Below the pieces are notes generated by a model, which was given only the letters and a program-made list of their open reading frames with translations, was not told the origin of the DNA and did not search any database. From the NCBI GenBank assembly GCA_021796905.1, contig JAKABK010000095.1:1-7068 (forward strand): DNA of 7,068 nt. The letters run 5' to 3'. Source of the stretch: Actinomycetes bacterium. GTDB taxonomy: Bacteria; Actinomycetota; Acidimicrobiia; Acidimicrobiales; Palsa-688. The position numbers and the translations under genes are program-made. Shown here one piece after another: positions 1 through 7,068 of this stretch (positions are counted from its first letter, which is position 1; each line of letters opens with the position of its first letter).

Positions 1-1
1 G

Positions 2-1111
2 GGCGCCACGCCGACCGGGCCCGTCCTGGCGACCGAGCCCTCTCCGTCGGTCGCCCCGCCGACATCCCACCTCGCCCCGCCATCCCCGTCGGTCGCCCCG
101 CCGAGCAGGGCAGCGGTGGTCGCCGCCCGCGACGAGGCCGACCGGCTGCTCTCCACCCCCCGCTCCCTCGGCGTCCTCGACGCCGCCGTCGACCGCCTCA
201 GGGTCCACGGTGTCGACGCCGACGGCGGCACCCTGGTGATCGCCGCCGCCGACCATCCCGTCGCCCGGCTCGGGGTGTCGGCGTACCCGGTGACGGTGAC
301 CCGCGAGGTGGTGGGGGCAGCGGTCGCCGGCGAGGCCCTGGGGGCGGTCGCCGCCCGGGGAGCCGGCCTCGAGGTCCTCGTGGTGGACGCCGGCGTGGCC
401 GGCGGCCCGGTCCCGGGGGCGATCGACCTCCGGGCACCGGAGGGACGCGGCGACCTGGTCGGTGCCGACGCCATGGAACCGGCGATCTCGAACCGCCTCC
501 TCGAAGCGGGACGGACGCTCGGAGCGGAGGTCGGGGGCCGGCGGATCGTGGCCCTCGGCGAGATCGGGGTCGGCAACACGACCGTCGCCGCCGCCCTCTC
601 CGCCGCGCTCCTCGCTTCGACGCCGGGCGACGTCGTCGGGCTCGGGTCCGGCGCCGACCGCTCGATCCTCGACGCCAAGCTGGCGGTCGTATCGGGCGCC
701 CTTTCCCGTCTACCCCCACGCGAGCACACCGCCCGGGAGCTGCTCGCCGCTCTCGGCGGCCCCGAGATAGCCGTCCTCACCGGCGTGGTGCTCGGCGTGG
801 CCGGCGCCGGCGGGGTGGTCGTCCTCGACGGTCTGGCCACGTCGGTCGCGGCCCTGGTCGCGCTCGGCGAGGAACCGGCGGTAGCCGCCCACCTCGTTGC
901 CGGGCAGCGGAGCCGGGAACCGGCGCATGCCGCCGTGCTCGCCGCCCTCGGCCTCGAGCCGCTCCTCGACCTGCGGATCAGGGCCGGGGAGGGGGCGGGC
1001 GCGGCTCTCGCCGTCGGATTGTTGCGTCACGCCGGGCGGGTGCGGGAGGGGACGGCTCGCACCTCCCCGCCCGCCCCGCCCGGCGACGCTGACCGGTCCG
1101 GGAGGAACTAG
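2..1111 (+). CDS. cobT: Nicotinate-nucleotide--dimethylbenzimidazole phosphoribosyltransferase (CobT), 5'-partial, possibly the C-terminal part of a fusion
   Basis: CobT transfers phosphoribose from nicotinate mononucleotide to the lower-ligand base (usually 5,6-dimethylbenzimidazole) to give the alpha-ribazole phosphate of cobalamin; it is a cytoplasmic enzyme. Counting from the GTG at 116, the family landmarks appear in order: TPRSLGVLD (14-22), ADHPVARLGVSAYP (45-58), VVDAGV (89-94), GEIGVGNTT (148-156) with the Glu matching the Salmonella catalytic-region Glu174, VLDGLATS (236-243), SREPAHAAVLAALGLEPLLDL (266-286), and GEGAGAAL (291-298) with the Glu matching the Glu317 catalytic base. 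Several usual residues differ (GDHGV is ADHPV, the GHRS-type motif is GQRS, LGEGTG is AGEGAG). The frame is open back to base 2 through about 38 Pro/Ser/Ala-rich codons, 34 of which end in G or C, so translation probably starts outside the window. The GTG at 116 has only a weak AGGG upstream and is the alternative start. The last ~22 residues look like a disordered tail. The family call is secure; the true start is not. Confidence 0.93.
   Translation, partial: GATPTGPVLATEPSPSVAPPTSHLAPPSPSVAPPSRAAVVAARDEADRLLSTPRSLGVLDAAVDRLRVHGVDADGGTLVIAAADHPVARLGVSAYPVTVTREVVGAAVAGEALGAVAARGAGLEVLVVDAGVAGGPVPGAIDLRAPEGRGDLVGADAMEPAISNRLLEAGRTLGAEVGGRRIVALGEIGVGNTTVAAALSAALLASTPGDVVGLGSGADRSILDAKLAVVSGALSRLPPREHTARELLAALGGPEIAVLTGVVLGVAGAGGVVVLDGLATSVAALVALGEEPAVAAHLVAGQRSREPAHAAVLAALGLEPLLDLRIRAGEGAGAALAVGLLRHAGRVREGTARTSPPAPPGDADRSGRN
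44..103 (+). repeat. Two identical 18-bp copies 42 bp apart in the Pro-rich segment before CobT
   Basis: The 18 bases at 44-61 recur exactly at 86-103. The 42-bp period equals 14 codons, so the reading frame is kept and the peptide SPSVAPP occurs twice, separated by a Pro/Ala stretch. In-frame repeats of this kind are typical of flexible interdomain linkers. This supports reading the segment as coding rather than as an untranslated leader. Confidence 0.7.
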
Positions 1112-1773
1112 GACGAGGCCGGCGGGGTGAGGACGTGGTTGACGATGTAGACGGTGGCGTTCGCGGTCTGCACGTTGCCGCACACCACCTGCGAATCCCC
1201 GTTCACGGTGAAACTGGTTCCGCTACCGGTCACGGTCAGCTTCGATCCCTCCAGGGTCGTGTGGGACCCGGCGAGCGCCGAAGGGGCGATCCGCCCGGCG
1301 ACCACGTGGTACTCGAGGACCTTGGTCAGCTCCGCTTTGTTGGCGAGCAGGGCGTCGAGGGTCGACTTCGGGACCGCCGCGAAAGCAGAGTTGTCCGGCG
1401 CGAACACCGTGATCCCCTTGGCGTTGTTCAACGTGTCGGCCAGACCGGCCTTCTCGACCGCGCTGACGAGGGTCGACAGCACCGGGTTGTGGCTCGCCGC
1501 GGTCGCTACCGGGGCGCTGGTCATACCCGAGAAACTGCCGGCGCCGCTCGAGGGAACCGCGGCGCACGCCGCCCCGAAGTCGACCTTGGCGGTCGTCGAG
1601 CCGGACGTGCCACTGGTGGTCCCGGAAGTGCCCGACGAGCTCGTCGACGACGACGCCGAGGTACCGGAGGGACTCTTGGCAGCGGTGCCGGCCGACCCGC
1701 AGGCGGAGAGGGTCGCCGCCAGGGCGACCGCGACACCTGCTCCGAGGACGCGCACCTTCTTGGTCTTCAACAT
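1108..1773 (-). CDS. MPT83/MPT70-like fasciclin (FAS1) domain lipoprotein
   Basis: 221 residues. The N-terminus has Lys/Arg at 3-8, a hydrophobic stretch 9-22 and a lipobox L22-S23-A24-C25, so the protein is predicted to be lipidated at Cys25 and held on the outer face of the cytoplasmic membrane. Residues ~34-61 are almost only Ser, Thr and Gly: a flexible stalk, and a plausible glycosylation site since mycobacterial MPT83 is O-mannosylated there. One FAS1 domain (~residues 84-217) follows, with the H1 motif ITVFAPDNSAF (121-131), the YHVVAG segment (155-160) and the closing ATVYIVNHVL (206-215). Cys70 (FGAACAAVP) and Cys198 (VVCGNV) match the two cysteines that form the single disulfide of MPB70, and similarity to MPB70 is clear along the whole domain. 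The ATG follows a GAAAGG-type ribosome binding site. The start is 46 bp after the molybdoenzyme gene, so the two are probably cotranscribed. FAS1 domains mediate adhesion or protein contacts; no enzymatic role is known. Confidence 0.93.
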   Translation of the reverse strand: MLKTKKVRVLGAGVAVALAATLSACGSAGTAAKSPSGTSASSSTSSSGTSGTTSGTSGSTTAKVDFGAACAAVPSSGAGSFSGMTSAPVATAASHNPVLSTLVSAVEKAGLADTLNNAKGITVFAPDNSAFAAVPKSTLDALLANKAELTKVLEYHVVAGRIAPSALAGSHTTLEGSKLTVTGSGTSFTVNGDSQVVCGNVQTANATVYIVNHVLTPPASS

Positions 1774-1780
1774 GTCGCTA

Positions 1781-1787
1781 CCTTTCT
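1781..1787 (-). promoter_or_regulatory. Ribosome binding site of the fasciclin lipoprotein gene
   Basis: On the minus strand this reads AGAAAGG, seven bases before the ATG at 1771-1773. It fixes that ATG as the start and agrees with the Lys-rich signal peptide beginning there. Confidence 0.6.
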
Positions 1788-1788
1788 T

Positions 1789-1818
1789 GGGGGGTTTCTG
1801 GGTTGGGGGTGGGAGGGG
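1789..1818 (+). other. G-quadruplex-forming motif between the molybdoenzyme and fasciclin genes
   Basis: Five G-runs of 6, 3, 5, 3 and 4 bases are separated by loops of 5, 2, 1 and 1 bases. This satisfies the usual G3+/loop 1-7 rule with one run to spare. The G-rich strand is the plus strand, which is the template for the minus-strand genes, so the mRNA carries the C-rich complement. The motif fills most of the 46-bp gap and ends two bases before the ribosome binding site. That it forms a quadruplex in the cell is inference. Confidence 0.6.
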
Positions 1819-1819
1819 T

Positions 1820-3427
1820 TCAGCGGACGGTCACGACCACCGACTGGAGGCCGGTGGCTCCACCGGGCACCACCCCGGAGGAGGCTGCCGTCTGCACCCG
1901 GCCGCGGGCGTCGACCGCCCTGACCGTGATGCTGTGGGTTCCCGGCGTGGCGTCCCAACGCCACCGCCAGAGCCGCCATGTGTCGACCGAGTCGACTGCT
2001 GCGAGGGTCGCGTCGTGCCAGACCCCGTCGTCGACCTTCACCTGGACCCGGCTTATCCCGACGCCCGGGAGCCAGGCGGAGCCGGCGACGTCGACCGCTC
2101 CTGCGTGCAGCGAGGCAAACGACGCCGGCGTGTCGATCTTCGACTCGAGGTGGATCGCTCCCCGCCGGTCGTAGCCCCGCTGCACCCAGTAGGCGGTCCT
2201 GGCCTCGTAGGTGGTGACCTCCATGTCGACGAGCCACTTGCAGGCGGAGGCGTAGCCGTAGGAGCCGGGGATCACCGCCCTGACCGGGAACCCGTGCTCG
2301 AAGGGGAGCGGACGGCCGTTCATCCCGACCGCGAGCATCGCGGCGTCATCGGCGGTCGCTGCCCGCAGGTCGGCACCGATGGTCATGCCGTCCGACGAGG
2401 TCATGAACAGCTGGTCGGCCCCTTGGCGGACCCCGGCCCGCTCCAGCAGGTGCCGTATCGGGACCCCGATCCATCGGGCGTTGCCGAGGTAGGGGCCGCC
2501 GACGGGGTCACTGACACAGACCAAGGTGACGGTCCGTTCGACCGTCGGCATCGCGAGCAGCTCGTCGAAGCCGATCTCGAATGGGTGCTCGACCATTCCG
2601 TGGACCCGGAGGCGGTAGTCCTCGGTGGACAGCTGCGGCACCACCAGAGCGGTGTCGACCCGGTAGAAGCGGTCGTTGGGGGTGATGTAGGAATCGAGGC
2701 CGGGAACATCGAAGCTGGTGCCGGCGACCTTCGGGGACGAGCTGGTCGGCCGTGGCAGGACCACAGCCGCCCTCGACGCCACCGCGTCGTAGGCGCCGCG
2801 CACCACCGTCCGGCCGGTGACGAGGGTGGCGGCGCCGAAGGCCGTCACGCTGCCGGCGAGGGTGAGGAAACGCCGTCGCGACAGCCGATCCGCAGCCCCG
2901 GGCGACCCCGGTTGGCCGGGGCTCGGCACGCGGGACCCTCGGGGACCCGCCGATCGGGTCAGCAACCAATAGCTCCCTGCGGCCACCAACCCGCCGGCGA
3001 GCGCCGGGACCGCCCACAGCGGTCCCGCTGTCGGACGGGTCAGCGCGGCGAGCACCGCCACCGCACTGAGCAGCCCGATGCCGGCGAGAGCTACCCGGCG
3101 GCGGCCGAGCGATCCGAGGCCGACGGCCACCACGACCGCCACGACGTAGACCCCCGAGAGGAGCGCTGTCTTGTCGTGCTCCCCGAAGGTGGTGATGGCC
3201 AGATCCTTGAGCCACAACGGCACGTGGGCGATCACCAGTTGGCCGATCGCGATCGTCGGGGCCGATGATGGCCCGGAGACGACGGCGGCCAGCTGCGCCG
3301 CCCCCAGGAATGCGAGAAGGGTGGCGGCACCGGCGATCGCGCCGATCCACCCCCGCTGTGCTCGCTGCTCTCCGCTCCCGGTCACGCCAGGTATCCGGTG
3401 CCACCACGCCGAGCGGATGGCCGTCAC
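1820..3427 (-). CDS. Membrane-anchored molybdopterin-dependent oxidoreductase, sulfite oxidase/YedY superfamily, with internal Tat signal
   Basis: 535 residues. The N-terminal half has four predicted membrane helices (~27-50, 87-107, 111-130, 136-157). A cytoplasmic Arg-rich loop follows, ending in a twin-arginine motif S183-R-R-R-F-L and a fifth hydrophobic stretch (187-204). The oxidoreductase molybdopterin domain spans roughly 240-410: Cys304 in TLVCVSDPVGG is the predicted molybdenum ligand, followed by LGNARWIGVPI (314-324) and PGSYGYASACKWL (387-399). The C-terminal ~120 residues form the immunoglobulin-like Mo-co dimerisation domain. The sequence after Cys304 is VSDPVGG rather than the AGNRR of true sulfite oxidases, so sulfite is not a safe substrate guess; I cannot assign one. 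Positively charged loops place the N-terminus inside and the catalytic domain outside. The GTG start at 3427 is the most upstream in frame (an in-frame stop lies at 3473-3475); its ribosome binding site is weak. The fasciclin gene follows at 46 bp. Confidence 0.9.
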   Translation of the reverse strand: MTAIRSAWWHRIPGVTGSGEQRAQRGWIGAIAGAATLLAFLGAAQLAAVVSGPSSAPTIAIGQLVIAHVPLWLKDLAITTFGEHDKTALLSGVYVVAVVVAVGLGSLGRRRVALAGIGLLSAVAVLAALTRPTAGPLWAVPALAGGLVAAGSYWLLTRSAGPRGSRVPSPGQPGSPGAADRLSRRRFLTLAGSVTAFGAATLVTGRTVVRGAYDAVASRAAVVLPRPTSSSPKVAGTSFDVPGLDSYITPNDRFYRVDTALVVPQLSTEDYRLRVHGMVEHPFEIGFDELLAMPTVERTVTLVCVSDPVGGPYLGNARWIGVPIRHLLERAGVRQGADQLFMTSSDGMTIGADLRAATADDAAMLAVGMNGRPLPFEHGFPVRAVIPGSYGYASACKWLVDMEVTTYEARTAYWVQRGYDRRGAIHLESKIDTPASFASLHAGAVDVAGSAWLPGVGISRVQVKVDDGVWHDATLAAVDSVDTWRLWRWRWDATPGTHSITVRAVDARGRVQTAASSGVVPGGATGLQSVVVTVR

Positions 3428-3504
3428 CGCGGGCTTTCGTCGGACCCGGCGACAACCGAGCCGAGTGGGGGATCATGCAGGCCGGGCGGTCCGATCCGAT
3501 CGGG

Positions 3505-3518
3505 CCCGCCTCGGCGGG
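3505..3518. other. Short GC-rich inverted repeat upstream of the molybdoenzyme gene
   Basis: CCCGCC and GGCGGG are separated by two bases, giving a 5-bp stem with a four-base loop on either strand. It lies 78 bp before the GTG start of the molybdoenzyme gene, next to a CCGATCGG palindrome at 3496-3503. It could be an operator or 5'-leader hairpin, or chance in very GC-rich DNA. I see no convincing -10/-35 promoter in this gap. Confidence 0.25.
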
Positions 3519-3564
3519 AGCGACCAGTACCGGCGGCTACCCGCCGGCGACGGTCGAGCCGACC

Positions 3565-3596
3565 GGTTCCCCGATCCGGAACCCCGATCGGGAACC
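3565..3596. other. 11-bp hairpin with one bulged base in the adh-molybdoenzyme gap
   Basis: The left arm 3565-3576 pairs with the right arm 3586-3596 (GGTTCC-CGATC against GATCGGGAACC), with one unpaired C in the left arm and a nine-base loop. It is the longest stem in the 293-bp gap. It lies 125 bp beyond the adh stop and 138 bp before the molybdoenzyme start. There is no T-tract on either side, so it is not a classical intrinsic terminator. It may be a regulatory site or a U-less terminator of the upstream operon. Confidence 0.4.
3569..3594. repeat. 13-bp tandem direct repeat, two copies
   Basis: Two adjacent 13-bp units, CCCCGATC-C/G-GGAA, at 3569-3581 and 3582-3594 differ at one base. 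They overlap the hairpin at 3565-3596, so the same bases can be read as a direct or an inverted repeat. Related CCGATC words occur at 3491-3496 and 3496-3501. Such a cluster could bind a regulator, but no regulator is encoded in the window. Confidence 0.5.
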
Positions 3597-3672
3597 CGCC
3601 GACAGCGCCGAGCGGCGTGCCGGCGCTCCGCACCCGGCGGCACGACCGTTCCCGCGCGGACGGGTAGGCCTC

Positions 3673-3694
3673 GCCGGCGGGAGTCGCCCCCGGC
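3673..3694 (-). terminator. Candidate U-less terminator hairpin after the alcohol dehydrogenase gene
   Basis: An 8-bp all-GC stem (GCCGG plus GGG, one bulged C) with a five-base loop sits 26 bp past the stop codon of the alcohol dehydrogenase gene. No T-run follows on the minus strand, so this is at best a non-canonical terminator of the monooxygenase operon. Stems this short also arise by chance at such base composition. Confidence 0.3.
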
Positions 3695-3720
3695 TCGTCG
3701 GGATCGCCGGTCCGGCGGGC

Positions 3721-4749
3721 TCAGCCCCCTGGTACGAGGATCGCCCGCCCCCGCACCCGGCCGGCGGAGAGGTCGGCGATCGCTGCGGCGTGGTCGTCGA
3801 GGCGGTAGCGACGGGTGTGGAGCCTGACCCGGCCGGCGGCGGCCAGGGCCATCAGCTCCACCAGGTCGCTGTAGCTGCCGACCAGGTTCCCGATCACGTT
3901 GATCTCCGCCGAGATGATGTCGATCGTGGGGACGTCCACATGACCGCCGTAGCCGACCACGAAATAGGAGCCGGCACGCCGGAGCATGGCGATCCCGTCG
4001 GCCTCCGTGCCGTTCTCCCCCACGAAGTCGATGACGACCTGCGCCCCTCCCCCGGTGATCTCGCGGACTTCGGCCACCTGGTCGCCGCCGGCCCGGACGG
4101 TGTGATGGGCACCCAGGTCCCGGGCCAGCCCCAAGGCCTCGTCGCTGCGGTCGACGACGGTCACCTCCGCCGCGGTCATCGCCACCAGGCACTGCACCCC
4201 GATGTGGCCCAGGCCGCCGGCGCCGATGCTCACCACGTGGGTGCCCGGTCGCAGGAGCGGTACCGCCTTGCGGACCGCGTGGTAGGCGGTCAGACCGGCG
4301 TCGGCGAGGGCGGCGACGTCGGCCGGCTCGAGCCCCGCAGGGAGCTTCACGACGCTACGGGCGTTGGTCGCCAACAGTTCGGCCATGCCCCCGTCGGTGC
4401 TGATCCCGGGAAATGCAGAGCTCTCGCAGTGCACGTCGTCGCCCGCCCGGCACGCCAGGCACAACCCGCAGGTCGCCAGCGGGTGGCAGATGACCGCGTC
4501 ACCCGCCGCGACATTGCTCACCGCAGAGCCGACCTCTCTCACCCAGCCGGCGTTCTCGTGGCCGATCACATAGGGGAGCTCGACACCCGACTTCTCGGCC
4601 CACTGGCCCTCGATTATGTGCAGATCGGTGCGGCACAGACCGGCGCCGCCGATCTCCACCACCACGTCGTGGGGCCCCCGGAGGGTTGGCTCGGCGATGT
4701 CGTCGAGCGTGGGGGCCTCACCGTAACCATGTACCCGTAGGGCCTTCAC
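3721..4749 (-). CDS. Zinc-dependent medium-chain alcohol dehydrogenase of the monooxygenase operon
   Basis: 342 residues, normal length for a medium-chain NAD-dependent alcohol dehydrogenase. The GroES-like N-terminal domain holds the catalytic zinc ligands Cys39 (GLCRTD), His64-Glu65 (GHENAG) and probably Asp150 (LADAGLTAYHA). The structural zinc ligands Cys94, Cys97, Cys100 and Cys108 have the standard C-x2-C-x2-C-x7-C spacing. The Rossmann fold has GAGGLG (176-181), and Asp199 at the end of the second strand (VTVVDRSD) indicates NAD rather than NADP. The protein starts at a GTG with GGAGGT just upstream (4753-4758), and the N-terminus MKALRVHGYGE fits the family. It follows the chaperonin gene by 61 bp. 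In the propane operons of Rhodococcus, Gordonia and Mycobacterium, a dehydrogenase in this neighbourhood oxidises the alcohol made by the monooxygenase; 1- or 2-propanol is the likeliest substrate, by context only. Confidence 0.93.
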   Translation of the reverse strand: MKALRVHGYGEAPTLDDIAEPTLRGPHDVVVEIGGAGLCRTDLHIIEGQWAEKSGVELPYVIGHENAGWVREVGSAVSNVAAGDAVICHPLATCGLCLACRAGDDVHCESSAFPGISTDGGMAELLATNARSVVKLPAGLEPADVAALADAGLTAYHAVRKAVPLLRPGTHVVSIGAGGLGHIGVQCLVAMTAAEVTVVDRSDEALGLARDLGAHHTVRAGGDQVAEVREITGGGAQVVIDFVGENGTEADGIAMLRRAGSYFVVGYGGHVDVPTIDIISAEINVIGNLVGSYSDLVELMALAAAGRVRLHTRRYRLDDHAAAIADLSAGRVRGRAILVPGG

Positions 4750-4752
4750 TGG

Positions 4753-4758
4753 ACCTCC
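4753..4758 (-). promoter_or_regulatory. Ribosome binding site of the alcohol dehydrogenase gene
   Basis: The minus strand reads GGAGGT, three bases before the GTG start. The match to the Shine-Dalgarno consensus is perfect but the spacing is shorter than usual. It decides the GTG start. Confidence 0.7.
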
Positions 4759-4770
4759 GATGATTGCTTG

Positions 4771-4790
4771 CGGGGCTCGGTCCCGCCCCG
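4771..4790. other. Small hairpin in the groEL-adh intergenic gap
   Basis: CGGGGC (4771-4776) and GCCCCG (4785-4790) form a 6-bp stem with an eight-base loop, 20 bp past the chaperonin stop codon and just before the dehydrogenase ribosome binding site. It could tune transcription or mRNA processing between the two genes. There is no T-tract, so I do not call it a terminator, and chance cannot be excluded. Confidence 0.25.
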
Positions 4791-4810
4791 GGGAACACCG
4801 GCAACAGACA

Positions 4811-7068
<2,258 letters not shown>

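Noticed and set aside
1595..1675. Repetitive DNA inside the fasciclin gene, considered as a tandem repeat locus
   Set aside because: It is an irregular run of Ser, Thr and Gly codons forming the lipoprotein stalk; no regular repeat unit is present.
1154..3268. A 704-codon open frame on the plus strand, antisense to the fasciclin and molybdoenzyme genes
   Set aside because: Its translation is low-complexity (Gly/Arg/Asp/Pro) with no recognisable motif, and both minus-strand genes beneath it have clear family signatures. Long antisense frames are expected at this GC content.
1820..3427. Naming the molybdoenzyme a sulfite oxidase
   Set aside because: The Arg-containing GNRR sequence after the molybdenum-ligand Cys of true sulfite oxidases is replaced by VSDPVGG, so only the superfamily can be supported.
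3424..3633. A 69-codon minus-strand frame ending in a GTGA overlap with the molybdoenzyme start
   Set aside because: The overlap looks like translational coupling, but the peptide is Arg/Gly/Pro-rich, matches nothing I know and has no good ribosome binding site. Several such frames occur by chance here.
3265..4740. A 491-codon open frame on the plus strand opposite the alcohol dehydrogenase
   Set aside because: It mirrors the dehydrogenase in an antisense frame and shows no domain; the dehydrogenase on the minus strand has all its zinc ligands and its Rossmann motif.

Overview
The window comes from a very GC-rich bacterium, most likely an actinomycete (Actinomycetota). Codons end almost always in G or C, and GTG starts are frequent. 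The gene content is also actinobacterial: the tail of a propane/mimABCD-type binuclear-iron monooxygenase operon, an MPT83/MPT70-like fasciclin lipoprotein, and a CobT of the actinobacterial sequence type. I cannot name a genus. I see no tRNA, rRNA, CRISPR array, insertion sequence or phage gene.

Right half, minus strand, read from the right edge leftwards: the C-terminus of the hydroxylase small (beta) subunit of a soluble diiron monooxygenase (6849-7068, cut by the window edge); its MmoB/PrmD/MimD-type coupling protein (6484-6852), which overlaps the previous gene by 4 bp (GTGA); a GroEL paralogue of the MimG type (4811-6475), 8 bp further on; and a zinc-dependent medium-chain alcohol dehydrogenase (3721-4749). 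This is the known layout in which the monooxygenase hydroxylates an alkane (propane, or acetone/phenol-type substrates in mim systems), the chaperonin folds the hydroxylase, and the dehydrogenase oxidises the resulting alcohol. The large subunit and reductase should lie just beyond the right edge.

A 293-bp gap (3428-3720) with several GC-rich hairpins and a 13-bp tandem repeat separates this operon from a second minus-strand pair. The first member is a membrane-anchored molybdopterin oxidoreductase of the sulfite oxidase/YedY superfamily (1820-3427). It has four predicted membrane helices, then an internal twin-arginine signal, then the catalytic domain. The second is a FAS1-domain lipoprotein resembling mycobacterial MPT83/MPT70 (1108-1773). 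Both are predicted to work on the outer face of the cytoplasmic membrane.

Left edge, plus strand: cobT for cobalamin nucleotide-loop assembly (2-1111). Its frame is open through a Pro/Ser/Ala-rich linker to the window edge, so it may be the C-terminal half of a fusion. cobT and the fasciclin gene converge and their two stop codons overlap in a single CTAG.

The points most worth a second look are the altered apical-domain residues of the operon-borne GroEL, the internal Tat signal and histidine-free membrane domain of the molybdoenzyme, its pairing with the fasciclin lipoprotein, and a strong G-quadruplex motif directly upstream of the lipoprotein gene's ribosome binding site. The gene families themselves are known; I do not claim a wholly new system.
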